Translations under genes and position numbers: made by a program
Shown here: one piece after another, positions 25,901 to 64,000 of the stretch
Numbering within the stretch: position 1 is the first letter of the stretch
Layout of the letters: every line of letters begins with the position of its first letter
NCBI GenBank assembly: GCA_032207245.1
Contig: CM063504.1
Span: forward strand, 20,351,426 to 20,415,425
DNA: 64,000 nt
Reading direction: 5' to 3'
Source: Pardosa pseudoannulata
Lineage: Eukaryota; Arthropoda; Arachnida; Araneae; Lycosidae
The notes under the pieces: model-generated
What the model saw: the letters and a program-made list of their open reading frames with translations, nothing else
Databases searched by the model: none
Told to the model about the DNA's origin: nothing

Positions 25901-27006
25901 TCAGTGAATTGTGTAAAGAATATAATTATTTTCAAAAATCTATTATAGAACATAAGCATTATTAAACAGGTTTACAAAAGTTTACCTTATTACTGGACTT
26001 TCCAGGTATAACTCAGTGAATCTTACCAAAAATTTAAAATTCGAAGATGAACACAGTTAAAACAAGATATATAACATCAGACAACTTTAACAAATTATGA
26101 AAAATTTTATCAATGTACAACAGAAATAATACTTTATGAAATATTTACCTAAAGTCTTTAAGTGACAGCTGCAATTTCTTTAAAGCTTGTTTCCTACTTA
26201 TGTATGTGGTTGCAATTCCACTTTCCCCCTAAAAAGAATTTCACAGAGATTGCTTAATTTACATGTGCAGTATATAACAACAGATATATCAAAAGCACTA
26301 TTACTACGTAGCTAATACAAACATATAACACTAAAATAAGTGTAATAGCCACAGAGAAAAAGTATTTTCACATGGTCAAATAATCCAGCGAAAATCTTTT
26401 TAAAATTACTTCGTCACACACTAAAAAAAGCCATATAATGTATAAAGTATAAATATTTTAATTTTTACGTTTAAATCGATATTTCTGCAAACAAATAACT
26501 TAATCCTACATACAAAACCCTAGTTTCAACTTCAACATCCCACAATACACCTAAATCTTTTTAATCGAACTTATAAAAAACAACCAATAAATACGCATTG
26601 AAGTTATTTCTCATATTACATATTGTAATTTTCTTGTTTCAGAAAAACAAAAGTATTAAAAAAACTGCTGGAAATAAGAATAAAGACTGAAAAATTATTT
26701 CACGTGTTGTTTGTCTTGAATTATATAAAACTACTTTTAAAAGACCATTAAAAGATTCTTATGTTAACATGAGTGATTATATTAAACTTTTCAACAATAT
26801 AAAGCAAAATTAAACAGCAATATAATCAGATCATTGATCATATAAACAATATAAAAGCAGTGAATGTCTTGCTATCAACAGCTCCAAAATAACAAAATAA
26901 ACAGGATTAAAAATATACTATGGAGATAAAATGTTCATAATAACGATTAATATTACAGTAAATAACAATATACTATAATTACCTTCCTATGCAATATACG
27001 CCCCAT
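5051..27006 (-). CDS. PES1: Pescadillo homolog, complete, 16 coding exons, 582 residues
   Basis: Nucleolar protein of the PeBoW complex (PES1-BOP1-WDR12), needed for ITS2 processing and 60S assembly. Coding exons, 5' to 3': 27006-26983, 26228-26149, 24086-23933, 23826-23717, 21892-21765, 19918-19785, 18234-18118, 15788-15729, 15021-14938, 14837-14710, 14459-14334, 13097-12913, 11061-10999, 9068-9003, 7731-7508, 5116-5051. All junctions are GT-AG with matching phases; the sum is 1749 nt, close to the human 588 residues. The Pescadillo N-domain covers about residues 5-280 and includes [33 protein letters not shown] and [18 protein letters not shown] domain follows at about 312-405, with [12 protein letters not shown] and the conserved Trp of PQWIYDSV. 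Then come [20 protein letters not shown], an acidic low-complexity stretch (exons 13-14) and a lysine-rich tail with [19 protein letters not shown]. The start gives MGRILHRK, like other Pescadillos. Introns are full of transposons; none disrupts an exon. Confidence 0.97.
5186..7033 (+). mobile_element. piggyBac-family DNA transposon in the last PES1 intron
   Basis: Both ends sit against the piggyBac target TTAA (5182-5185 and 7034-7037). The terminal repeats are CCCATATTGGACC and, reading in from the right, CCCGTATTTTACC (10 of 13 matching, both starting CCC). Just inside each end is a short palindrome built on TGTCCTA...TAGGACA (5199-5220 and about 6883-6903), a subterminal repeat. It contains a broken transposase. 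It lies antisense to PES1, between exons 15 and 16. Confidence 0.9.
5833..6784 (+). pseudogene. Decayed piggyBac transposase (DDE_Tnp_1_7)
   Basis: Reading begins at an ATG at 5833 ([20 protein letters not shown]), then shifts frame into an acidic N-terminal stretch ([20 protein letters not shown]) typical of piggyBac proteins. A poly(A) run at about 6069-6101 and many stops follow. A clean 101-residue frame at 6479-6784 carries the recognisable core: [36 protein letters not shown] and [12 protein letters not shown], matching family signatures around a catalytic Asp (the D of IDE). At under 1 kb it is far shorter than the roughly 550-600-residue family norm. It is non-functional. Confidence 0.8.
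8250..8640. repeat. GC-richer unidentified insertion in PES1 intron 14
   Basis: This stretch stands out from the AT-rich intron by its composition. It holds a near-palindrome AGCCCGGCATGCTGGGCT (about 8416-8433) and a short TA microsatellite (about 8318-8342). Translations in all frames are broken by stops. It is probably an old mobile-element fragment; I cannot assign a family and saw no clear terminal repeats. Confidence 0.35.
10909..10957. repeat. (TA)n microsatellite
   Basis: Uninterrupted TA dinucleotides, preceded by a short GA run at about 10892-10902. Open frames read through it, such as repeated YI, are artefacts of the repeat. Confidence 0.95.
11841..12722. mobile_element. hAT-like non-autonomous element with internal GC-rich insert
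   Basis: Left end CATGGTTCCCACT and right end, in reverse complement, CAGGGTTCCCACTGTCATG give a terminal repeat. The similarity continues inward as TTTCAAGCACTTTTCAATGA against TTTAAGCACTTTTCAATGA read on the same strand. The CAGGGTTCCCAC terminus is a common hAT-type end. No clear 8-bp target duplication is visible. The middle (about 12160-12560) is much more GC-rich and looks like a separate older repeat, perhaps inserted into the hAT. It lies in PES1 intron 12. Confidence 0.6.
15177..15697. mobile_element. TIR element, copy 1 (521 bp), PES1 intron 8
   Basis: Starts CAGACATGCCAAC and ends GTTGGCATGTCTG, a perfect 13-bp inverted repeat. Much of the interior aligns with the copy at 22989-23576, for example TATAGCAACATTGACCTTGA against TGTAGCAATATTGACCCTGA. 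Flanks TGGTAT and TGATAT match 5 of 6 and could be a target duplication. There is no coding potential. The superfamily is not clear. Confidence 0.75.
19034..19498. mobile_element. hAT-type MITE, 465 bp, PES1 intron 6
   Basis: Left end CAGGGATCGGCAAACTTTTT and right end, reverse complement, CAGGAACGGGCCAACT are typical hAT termini. Flanking CTTAGGG (19027-19033) and CTTTGGG (19499-19505) match 6 of 7, consistent with an old 8-bp duplication. There is no open frame. Confidence 0.75.
22989..23576. mobile_element. TIR element, copy 2 (588 bp), PES1 intron 4
   Basis: Same 13-bp inverted ends (CAGACATGCCAAC...GTTGGCATGTCTG) and related interior as the copy at 15177-15697, in the same orientation. 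It is about 67 bp longer because of small insertions. Flanks TCACGA and TCACAA match 5 of 6. Non-coding. Confidence 0.75.
24300..24365 (-). repeat. Possible truncated SINE tail
   Basis: The string TTTGGTCTGGAGCACTACTG followed by GGGGCTAATGAAATTGAAGC resembles, base by base with gaps, the tail of the SINE at 25390-25577. No tRNA-like head is attached. The similarity is weak enough to be chance. Confidence 0.3.
24874..25020 (+). pseudogene. Mariner transposase remnant, N- and C-termini fused in frame (48 residues)
   Basis: ATG at 24874 opens [20 protein letters not shown], followed by [14 protein letters not shown], which resembles the N-terminal helix-turn-helix of chelicerate mariner transposases. 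It then runs directly into [12 protein letters not shown] and a stop, which looks like the C-terminal end of the same kind of protein. A full transposase is roughly 330-350 residues, so nearly all the catalytic domain is missing, yet the reading frame is intact across the join. It has the form of an internally deleted, non-autonomous derivative. Terminal repeats were not found with confidence. Family recognition is from memory. Confidence 0.5.
25390..25577 (-). mobile_element. tRNA-derived SINE
   Basis: On the minus strand, the sequence from about 25577 to 25507 is tRNA-like. It has an A box-like TGACTGAATAGTTAGGGTGC and a T-arm with perfect 5-bp stem GTGGG/CCCAC around the loop TTCAAGT, giving a B box GGTTCAAGTCC. 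The tRNA-like part continues into an unrelated body and an A/C-rich tail (CCAAACCAAAACCAAAAATC), the layout of a SINE. The acceptor stem does not pair, so it is not a functional tRNA. It lies in PES1 intron 2. Confidence 0.75.
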
Positions 27007-27802
27007 TGTAATGTTACTTTACGAAATTTACTTGTTTGGATAAGAAACGAACATACACAAATCTAAAACGTGCTTTTTCCGTCGGCAGTTTGCAGCTTAG
27101 AACACAATACTAATGGATACAGGTAGGAAATATCTCAGATAGTTTGTGCAGTGTCAACCAATTGGAAGCGTTCAAAGTAAGGATTGTGAAGTATTCAAAG
27201 TTAGGAAATTATACTAGAACAACTCAACTTAATCATTGGCATTAGCAACGTTTGTTTTTGTTAGTGACACGAGGTAATTTATAAAGGTAGTATGTTATTC
27301 ACAATTTTATAATCATTCATTCATTAGATTTAAAGTATTGGCTTATGTCAGCACGAAAAAGAAAAAATATTTCTTATCGTGCATTACAGATTATAACAAT
27401 CTTAATCTTTTAGGTAGAATGAATGTATTACAAAGATTTTATACCGCATGTGATGAGAAATTTGTTGAAATTTTAAATTTTGAACATTCTTATATCTAAT
27501 TTCTTATAGATTTTTAATTTTAAAATGATATGTTTATAATTTATTACAATTTTTATTCATCAGGATAACTTGTGATATAACGATTTTAAATATTTTAAGT
27601 TTTACATTATAAGTATCATTATTATTTCACTTTATATTTGTGTTAAAGATTTGTATTAATTAATATGTGTATATATTGATAGGAGTGTCCAATTAATTTA
27701 TTTGGTTTAGTTACCATAGAAGCTGACACTATTGAAAAAATCATTGAAGACTTGCATACATTTATAACTGTTGTTTTTTTAATTTTTTAGTAATTTGTTA
27801 CT
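27007..27802. promoter_or_regulatory. Head-to-head PES1/RPS14 promoter region with a likely 5' UTR intron
   Basis: The two start codons diverge from 27006 and 27803. On the + strand a pyrimidine tract CTTTTTCC at 27073-27080 could be a TOP-type initiator, as expected for a ribosomal protein gene. A palindromic CCAATTGG lies at 27158-27165. A strong acceptor TTTAATTTTTTAG ends at 27790, twelve bases before the RPS14 ATG, so a non-coding first exon is expected. Candidate donors are ACAG/GTAGG at 27122/27123 and CAAA/GTAAGG at 27176/27177. The first donor would leave an upstream ATG at 27113 that overlaps the RPS14 start, an argument against that exact model. Confidence 0.5.
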
Positions 27803-33383
<5,581 letters not shown>

Positions 33384-33400
33384 TTCATCAAGTTATGTTA

Positions 33401-33406
33401 AATAAA
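33401..33406 (+). terminator. RPS14 poly(A) signal AATAAA
   Basis: Canonical hexamer 18 bases after the TAA stop, giving the very short 3' UTR usual for ribosomal protein genes; T-rich sequence follows. Confidence 0.85.
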
Positions 33407-35539
33407 TTATTAAAATATCTGTTTATCTTCTCTTTGTAGATTAAATGAAACACATCTACTTTTCATCTTAATTTTTGTTTCTTTACATAATTAAAAAAGT
33501 TTTTCCAAAATTAAAAATTCCCTGGAAAATTTCTAATAAGTATTATTGCTTTTCTAAATAAATTTTTAAATGCATTATATAATGTTAATTTTTATTTTCT
33601 TTTAAACAAATACTCAGAAAAGAACCATGCATTTTGGTCTAAAGTAAATAAAACTTAAGGTTTAATTTTTAAGTAGAAAGAGAATATGATTAAATGCTCA
33701 CAACTTCCGTCTTGTTCTTTATATACATATATGTATGTATATGAATGATACTAAAAGATATCAGACTTGACTATTTCTCTATCAGATATATTTACTTATT
33801 CAGAAAAACATGTAAAGAACATCAAATAAACGTAAGTTGCATAGTTTTATATGATTTTGAAAAGTTAGGGATTTTAACATAAAAATTACTCAAAATGATA
33901 GCTGAAATCTTTCAAAGAACTTATAATTATTCATTTTTTGTATTTAGTATAGTAATAATAAATACATTCTTTTATTGTAAAAACTATTTAGAATTTCAAA
34001 TGCATCTTTATCCACACCAACTAAATAATTATACCTTTTATCCACAATATTAACAAAACTAGCATGTAGCCCATCATATCATGGGAAAAGTAAAATTTTT
34101 AATTTTTCATAATTGTAAAGTAATCTATGAGGCAGGTAAAAAATTGTTTGTTTTTTGACTGAGAATTATCTGGTACATGCTCAATAATTTGTTTATCTTC
34201 ATACTCCTAAAGTTTCCCAATACTGTGGATTCAGGGAAAATCTTCCAAAGTTTGTTGAAGTTAAACAGCGATACTCAGAAAGCAACGTGTATGGTTAAAT
34301 CCCAAACAGCTAGCGTGCTACATCAGTGATACAGCGATGGGGCTGCTTGAATGTTCCTGATATTTCAATGTGCATTGATTGAATCGAATCAAAGAAATCT
34401 TTGAGATTGAGGATCCCGATATACAAGTCATTCTGTTTCACTTCTAAAAAGACTGTGCTTCAAACATAAAATATGAAAGCAATCAAAATAAACATGCTCT
34501 GACCCAATTATCGGAATGATCGTATGGGGAACCATTTCCCCTTTTATATTTAATAAATATTGTTCTATTTTACAATTATGCTGTTATAACGTTAACGCTA
34601 TTCATTTTAAACTTTACGAACTATGAATTTTGTATAAAAATTCTATTTTGCTTGAAACATGAACTGGTGAGAATAACTCTTTCTATTTACGCCAATGAAC
34701 AATTCTGAGGTAGTCTAAATTTTCAATATCAGCAGCATATAACGCTTTTCTATTTCTCTATATCAAAATACTCTCCAAAAATTTTTTTACACTATCACTC
34801 ACCATTTGCATCAAGATAATAGAAAATTAAACAGATGTCTTCTTGATATACCTAAATAAGTAATGTGATACATGCCTATTTGTTGTTTATTGACTTTATC
34901 TTCCTCAAATTTATCTTAAAAAAGTTTTGAACATGGTAAAATATAAAATTAACATTACAAAAACTTTACTGACCATATGTTGCCAACTTTAATGTGATAG
35001 GATTGACAGCAGACGTTTTAATATTGACAATGATTATCTGGCAATACATGTGAATAATGTCCAAAGTTTAGCAAATCATGTGGTTATGTATAAAAAATAA
35101 ACAAAATAATGTAGATGATATTTAAATAATTTAAAATAAATGATCAAATGAGGTGGTAAATGGAATGACATAATACTAGAAAAAAATGTTATTTTTATTT
35201 TCATATTATGTAATAAATTGATAAATTTAATTGCCTGCTCTTAACTGGGGAAAATAGGGCTTGAAATAATTGCATTAAATGCTCAAAAAGGGATGAATTT
35301 TGAACATGCTTTGAATTTTCCTAACTCATCAAGAATCCAATATGGATGCCTCTATTTATTCCAGGTACAACCGCTTCATAAATTCGAGGTCAGATAACTT
35401 ATTATATAGAGGATAAGAAATGTAGTTACTATAAGCATGTTTCTACAGAAAATTTTTTAATACTACTTAAAAATATTTAATCTATTGTGCCCTCTTAATG
35501 AGACTGAAAATGTAATAAACTACTAAATTAATATTAACA
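33407..35539. other. Convergent intergenic region between RPS14 and KPTN
   Basis: No gene or defined mobile element seen. A patch at about 34200-34530 is less AT-rich and may be an old repeat. A (TATG)-like simple repeat lies near 33720-33745. Confidence 0.4.
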
Positions 35540-35545
35540 TTTATT
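35540..35545 (-). terminator. KPTN poly(A) signal
   Basis: AATAAA on the minus strand (TTTATT on +), 50 bases beyond the KPTN stop codon. Confidence 0.6.
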
Positions 35546-35595
35546 AAAATCATATTTACATTAACTTTATGCATACTTGATTATTTTCTTTGATC

Positions 35596-58071
<22,476 letters not shown>

Positions 58072-58085
58072 ATTCCATTTAAACT

Positions 58086-59509
58086 ATTTTTAAAAAAAGT
58101 GTTATTAAAATAAGTCTAATTTATTAACAAACATCAAAGTCATATAACAAACCTCACTTTTTACAGATCACAAAACATCAACTTCTAAAACAAGTTATAA
58201 ATTACTCTATTAAAAGTAGCTATTAATGTTGTTATCTCAATGACAGAAAAATTCATTCAGAACTTAAGGAAGAGTGTATTTTTTTAATCAATATAGTTGA
58301 GAATATTGAGATTTATGAAGTCATTGAAATGCATACATAATCTTACATTTTTGTTAATAAAAGCTATTTAATAAACAACAATTTAAATAAACAATAAATT
58401 TAAATTTTTCTACAAGAGTTTCATCGGTTTACTTATAAAAAAAGTTAAATATATTTTATTAAAGGTCTAACAAAATTAAGTATATAAATATGAATGAACT
58501 TGGCTGGGGTAGTCATTTATTTCATGTGCTACTAAATACTTAACAAGTCTACCATGTCAATCGTGTTTTGCGCAAATGCTTTGCAATGCATTACTAAATT
58601 ACTCAGTTGCTTCACTTGTGTCAAAAATTTATTGTGTTCACGATGTTCAAAATGCCCATCCTTCTACTTTTTCAATAGTACCAATAATGGCATCTATAAA
58701 TCAGTAAATCAAAAAGAACATTGAAAATAGTTTTCAGCATGGCAATGATCTCACATGATGCCATATTAGCCAATATTTGAAATTGCTAGACTTAAATATT
58801 AATGATAAATAATAGAAATCACAATATTTGAATCAATTAAATGTTTTATAAAATTCTAAATTTAAAAAAAAAAATTCTCTTTCTCAGCTTGAATATATCT
58901 TTTCCGTGGAACCAAATTAAAAAGTATTTTTGAGATGCATCACATTCTATTGTATTTGTAGATTAAACAAACTTTCAAAAAATTAAACAGCAAACTTAAA
59001 AAAGAATATTTTATGGTGACAGAGGAAAAATAGTCTGCATTAAATAAAAAAAAACGCACGTTTATGGACTCACTTTTGTTAAACAGGTTTGACAACATTT
59101 TTAAAGTTGCTTGCTTGAGTTAATAAAAAATTTTTATAGAATTTCAGTTATTTTAATGCTATATTACAGTGGCTCCTTCAGGTAAGTAAACAATGTCAGA
59201 AGCCTATAGATTAGTTTTTCAATTTGCATATAAGAAAAATCAAATCTATATTTGTGAAATTAGAACTTTACTTAATTAAAGTTCAATACAAGTTCATTCA
59301 AATTCTACATAGGAATTTGGCATTGTCAACACAAAAACTTTATACATAATCTGGATCTGTAACAAGATAGTTATGTGTCTTAATACTAAAGAGTTTAATA
59401 TTTTTTATTACATTCTTAGCAATAGATCTAGGGCATGCAGTATTGTGAGCTCTAAGCTTAGTGCTGTCAACCTTGTCAACTACTTATGTGGTGGCTGTTA
59501 AGATTTCTG
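58086..59509. other. No recognised gene upstream of the KPTN start
   Basis: AT-rich; likely contains the KPTN 5' UTR intron. A less AT-rich patch at about 58500-58760 reads on the minus strand as broken peptide pieces (FEHREHNKFLTQVKQLSNLV) that look like an old transposon protein, not identified. Confidence 0.35.
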
Positions 59510-60365
59510 ACAAAAGATCATCAAGTGACTTTGTCTTAAGTGTCTACCTATCTTCCATTTTAGGAGGATAATCAGGTATAAGGTCATTATTAATTTTTGC
59601 AAAACTAGTAAGACTCATCTTCAGCTGTGATGCTAATTTTCACCAAACTGTGTGGGGTAGTAGTAATTGTAACAAGCGGGGAGGGAGAGGTGAACTGTTG
59701 GATTACATCTTGTTTGTCAATATGTAATCTTTAATAGAGGTACTGCAACTACCTTTATCACTAGCCATTGATCTCACTATTTGTAAATCTAACAGTGTTG
59801 ATTACATTATTGATTGGAGGATGTCATAGACAGTTTCTGCCTCGGATCATCAACTAATAGTTTTTTCTATTAAGGGCCTGGAATATACTAGGACTGAAAG
59901 TAGGAATCCAAGGACTGCTGTTCCTACTATAAGGACTTGAATACCCAGCTGAATGTAGTTTCGAGCAAGTTTAATTCCATTGCTGATTTAGAGTCAGGTG
60001 TTGACTCCAAGCAACATGCTGTTTTCAAAGCTTATCATTGCAATTATAAGGCTACATCCACTAGCTCCTCAAAGCGTTTGTCTTGGTGATCAATTGAGCT
60101 TACTGACTTGCATAAGAAGTGTAAAAAGCATTTCAATAGGGTCAAGAAGTTTGGTGACTGGGAAGCCTATCGTTGTGCTTTGACTGCCTACAGTAAGGGT
60201 ATCCAAAAAGCCAAATGGCATTCCTGGCAGCTTTTCTGTGAGGACATCAATGATGTTTCTGCAACTGCTATGGTTGCCAAAGTAATGTCTAAAGACAAAT
60301 GTTGTAACCTCAATGTCATTAGGTTTCCTCGTGGAAAGTTCAGTGAAACTGGTTTCTTATTCTAA
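59510..60365 (+). mobile_element. Truncated LINE (Jockey-like), endonuclease and pre-RT linker remnant
   Basis: Peptide pieces in family order but changing frame: SSDFVLSVYLSS (about 59528), then FSCDANFHQTVWGSSN (from 59620), the metal-binding CDANxHH..WGSS motif of APE-type endonucleases. IDLTICKSNSVDYIIDW (from 59767) follows, then ASDHQLIVFSI (about 59839), the terminal SDH motif, and the linker KKCKKHFNRVKKFGDWEAYR...WQLFCEDI (60110-60250) that precedes reverse transcriptase. It stops before the RT catalytic motifs, with several in-frame stops. A dead fragment with no 3' tail. Confidence 0.8.
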
Positions 60366-60769
60366 TAATTGGGTCATGTTTTTATTCTTCCTGGGTTTGG
60401 ATACAATAGACCTTTGACTGTAGTACCCTGCTGTTGGGAACCCCCCCTCCCAATATCTGCCGTAAAAGCAAATTCATTCATTCATAATATATAAAATAGT
60501 TTTAGATTCTAACAAATAAAATCAGTCCAGAAGTAACAAAAAAAAAAAAACTAGTACAATCCATGCAAAAATAGTTAAATGAAATTGTAAAATCAAAAAG
60601 CAATCCAACAAAATATTAAGAAATAATTTTAATGTAATTTTTTCTGCAATACTAAGTGTTTGATTATTTTTGTAAATACATTTTTCCTCTGTGAAATATC
60701 ATGAAATATTCTTTTTTATATTTACTATTTAATTTTTTAAAATATATTTAATATCAAAAGAATTCTAAA

Positions 60770-61180
60770 TTAACATGCTTTCAACATACAAAGAGTTCTT
60801 TCTATTTTAATTTTATATATTTCTGATAACTGATGAAATATGCAAAAAAAATCCATATGTCTGATTATTTTTATGACACATTCTAAATACATCTTATAAC
60901 CTTTAATTTTTTGGTAGACATTTCCATTACCATGTTCAACACAGGTAAAACTAACACTTTTCAATTGACTACTCACACCCCATTCCTTGCATTAAATTTT
61001 TGAAGCTATTTGATGACACATTGAAAATTTCAGTAACATTGAGTTGCCTTGCAAAGTTAGTGGCAGTGTCTCATAAAATCATCTCACTAATTGGTATGGG
61101 ATCTACTTGTTTTGTCGAAATCAACACATTAATGGCTTTTTCTGATGTACAAACTAGCTATCTTGTCTTTAAGTTTTGAG
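60770..61180 (-). pseudogene. Tigger/pogo transposase remnant (CENPB-type DNA-binding region)
   Basis: Minus-strand pieces DPIPISEMIL and ATNFARQLNVTEIFNVSSNS, followed by FKNLMQGMGCE, resemble the CENPB helix-turn-helix block of Tigger proteins (...IPISG...A..FA..L....F..S..W...F..RHGI). Lower coordinates (60976-60770) read IERTLCMLK, like the conserved region just before the DDE core. It is much shorter than the 39883 element. Terminal repeats were not found. Confidence 0.5.
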
Positions 61181-63540
61181 GTATTTTATGTGGGTGGGGA
61201 TAGATGTCAATGAAAGGAAGCAGCCATAAATGGCTTTGAAACACTGTATTTATAAATAGAACCAATTCTCTGGAAAACCCTTTTCTTGAGTAGGAAAAGT
61301 GCTCTGAAAAAATTTTCTAAATAATTTATTACACATGCCTTAGGGGAGTTTTGCCTAGAAATAAGAAGTACATAGTATAACTAAATATTTTGTATAAATG
61401 AGTTTTATAAAAACAAGTTTTCTCTGTATATCTTGTTAAACCAGAAATTACAAATTATAATCAAATTAGAAAGCTGTTTTCTAATGAGATTTTTAAAAAA
61501 AATTTCTGTCACTCAGAACCATTGAGCCCCTAACTGATAGTTTAGAAAAAATTGTTTCTATTTAAGAGCTGGTAACTAGATCTCAAGACCATCTATTTTA
61601 TATAATATTGTTTATAGAAATAAAAACATTAAATGGTTTCAAAACAGAATTATTTCTGAATAAGTTACTAGAAAATATTAGAAATACTTTAACTGAACAG
61701 TATTAAATACAACGTATATAACAAATCATTTTAGGTATCTTTAATGTTAAAGATATTAATCATCCAGTATATTTTAAGTGACATATCACATATCTTACTA
61801 CATTTTTCACATAAATTTAAGGACACCATCAAACAGAGAAAACCTATTGAAATTAAGTAGTGTGAAAAATGGTAGATGCTACTAAAAAGTAATAAATCCT
61901 GCACACAACACACACAAAATAAGATTAAATAGTTTTTTTTTTTTTTTTTCCTAATACCTTACCTTCCAATGTCCGTCTAAATTCTAATATTTTTTTCTGA
62001 ACCTTAAACATAAAATTTCAATCTATCCAGAAATTATAAATTCTACTAAGCTATGCTTTGTAAAAAATGAAAATGAGGTTGAAATGAGACCAAGACCTAA
62101 TAGGACAGAACTGTAATACTATATCTTTCCTTCCATACATATTTACAAAGACCATTTAAATTTCTAATAAAATTTTCAAATCTTTTATATATCATTTAAG
62201 AATATTTTATATTACAAGTAAAATATTTTAATAATTAAAAAAAAATGTGATTTAGGAATATAAGATTTTTGTAACAAGTTTGTTTATATTATTTAAATTG
62301 AATACTATTTACAATATTTTTAATCAAATACTTTAATTATTTACCATTAATTTTTTTTTCTGATTATTGCTGAATATTTATATAATAGGTTAATTATGAA
62401 ATAAGTTTTGTTGGGATGATTTGCATACATGAAACTCCTTGACAATTCATAAAAACCTAGACTTTTGACAACTGTAAGATATTTGTTACACCATGCAAGA
62501 GGTAGTATACACTCAATTTTGTCATCTTTGAGTTTTTTTTTTTTTTTTTTTTTACCTACTTCTGTTTTCATACCGAAATTGATCTCTCAGAGAGTGAACT
62601 TTTCTACTCAAAAATTCCACAGAGCATTAAGGTCACTTGAGCTCAAAGCCCCAGAATTGAAGACTAATAAATTAAACACTAAAATAATTTATGCTTACAT
62701 AAAATACTGAAAAACACAAGAGCACCTTATTACATACAGTATTAATATAAAAAAGTTTTAAATTTTAAAATAGAGCTAATCATCTGGCTTGAAATCTTCA
62801 CTAATTCCCATTAGAGACTATTCATAAAGAATTTTCAACATGGGCACTTAATCTAATTCTTTTAACCAATATACAGTGATAATAGATTGTTAATGCAAAT
62901 GCAACATAAAGTATAATATACTTAAACTGAATATGATCATTCCAGTGTTGAATAAAACTATGTGACGAGTTTGCTGATTTATAATAGAATATTAGCTAGC
63001 ATTTTAACTAATGTAAAAATTCATATTATCAAATATGGTAAATGAGTGAAGTAGAATTAAAAATTCTAAGAAAATGTGAACAGCTGACACCTGTTTGGAA
63101 ATATCACATTGGGAATTATACTTCAAGTATTACATTCCTGATTAATTCAATTATAATTCTTATAGTAATTCTTTAAAATAAATTAGTTAATTAAAAAAGT
63201 TATATACTTAGTGTTAAAAAGAAGTTATACCTCAAGAAAATTAAAATTTTTGAAAAAAAGTTACATGGCAGTTTTAACTTTCAACTGCTTACTATAATAG
63301 ACTTTAACAGTAGATATGTTATCTTCAATAAATCTGAAAACATACTAGAATTACTAATAATGCACAGATAAATAAACAATTTTATTAAAATAAAAATGTT
63401 TCAGTAATCGAACTTTATTTACAAAAACATATTAGACACTAACTGATATTTTTAGATGCAATTATGAAGTAATTGGTTAGCAATGGTGGAGAAATTTTGA
63501 AAAAGAAAAATGTAAATAAACAAAATTTTGAATCTCTCAA
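61181..63540. other. Gene-free AT-rich stretch
   Basis: No exon, gene or defined mobile element seen. Contains poly(T) runs at about 61932-61948 and 62531-62552 that make spurious short frames. Confidence 0.4.
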
Positions 63541-63559
63541 CTTTACACTAAAAAGAAAA

Positions 63560-63615
63560 ATCATGCGTGCGCACAATTCGAAAAAGCATGGTAAATCTGG
63601 TATCTCAGCCAATCA
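63560..63615. promoter_or_regulatory. Possible promoter with NRF1-like and CCAAT motifs
   Basis: TGCGTGCGCA at 63564-63573 is a CpG-containing near-palindrome similar to an NRF1 site and unusual in this CpG-poor DNA. A CCAATCAGA box follows at 63609-63617. Such pairs mark housekeeping promoters. It may serve the non-coding first exon inferred for KPTN (5.5 kb upstream of its start codon on the minus strand) or a gene to the right. Motifs only; no transcript evidence. Confidence 0.3.
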
Positions 63616-63617
63616 GA

Positions 63618-64000
63618 GTAAGCGTTACAACTTCTAAACATTAGGTCTGTCCTACCCATAGTTGAATCTAATGGAGATTGTATTTATTTAAAAAAATCTT
63701 GTTTATATATGTAAACTTATAAAGTGTTATTATCCACTTAATAACAAAATAAAGTATTGGAAAATTTTCTAATATCCTATTATATTACACCGTTTGATAA
63801 AGGGGATAATTAATTAGTATTTGTTGGACAGTCCTTTTTGAATTAGTTTTTCTGTACAATTATACTCCAACAAATTTGCTTCAGGAAAGACAGGTAGGCA
63901 TTTCTATTGTTTTATATTTTTTTCCGCTACAGTTAAATTAAAATTATGCATTCGAACATCAGGAAAGTTTGATATTTTTGAGAATATTATATTCTTGATC
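63618..64000. other. No feature seen at the right edge
   Basis: AT-rich, no convincing exon. CAGGAAAGACAG/GTAGGC at about 63880-63897 could be a + strand splice donor but has nothing to support it. Confidence 0.3.

Noticed and set aside
62347..62710. Two frames with K or F runs
   Set aside because: Driven by a poly(T) tract; no supporting signal.

Overview
The window is very AT-rich nuclear DNA from an animal. It has short exons, long introns, GT-AG splice sites, AATAAA poly(A) signals, many (TA)n microsatellites and a heavy load of small DNA transposons. RPS14 is insect-like in sequence, and a mariner remnant resembles transposase ORFs I associate with spiders and other chelicerates. My best guess is therefore an arthropod, probably an arachnid; this is an inference from memory, not a database result.

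Layout. (1) 1-2757 (+ strand): the last coding exon of a gene that starts outside the window. It lies in a precise head-to-tail duplication, so the exon, its acceptor and its poly(A) signal occur twice. (2) 5051-27006 (- strand): a complete Pescadillo (PES1) gene, 16 coding exons, 582 residues. (3) 27007-27802: a head-to-head intergenic promoter region. (4) 27803-33383 (+ strand): a complete RPS14 gene, 4 coding exons, 151 residues, with an inferred intron in the 5' UTR. (5) 35596-58071 (- strand): a complete kaptin (KPTN) gene, 12 coding exons, 424 residues. (6) 58086-64000: no host coding gene recognised; it holds a dead LINE fragment, a Tigger transposase remnant and a possible promoter.

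The three host genes share a theme. PES1 matures 60S pre-rRNA, RPS14 is a 40S protein, and kaptin belongs to KICSTOR, which restrains mTORC1, the main regulator of ribosome production. Only PES1 and RPS14 look arranged to share a promoter. Any link to KPTN is speculation.

The introns and flanks hold a dense fossil record of mobile elements. These include a piggyBac with TTAA duplications, a full-length but dead Tigger with TA duplications, several hAT-type elements (two with clear 8-bp duplications), a mariner-like element with long terminal repeats, a pair of related TIR elements in PES1 introns, a tRNA-derived SINE, a mariner remnant carrying a 48-residue in-frame fusion ORF, and a LINE. 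I found no CRISPR, operon, rRNA or functional tRNA gene, and nothing I would call a new biological system. The most checkable oddities are the exon duplication, the internally deleted mariner ORF and a zinc-finger-like antisense exon inside RPS14 intron 2.
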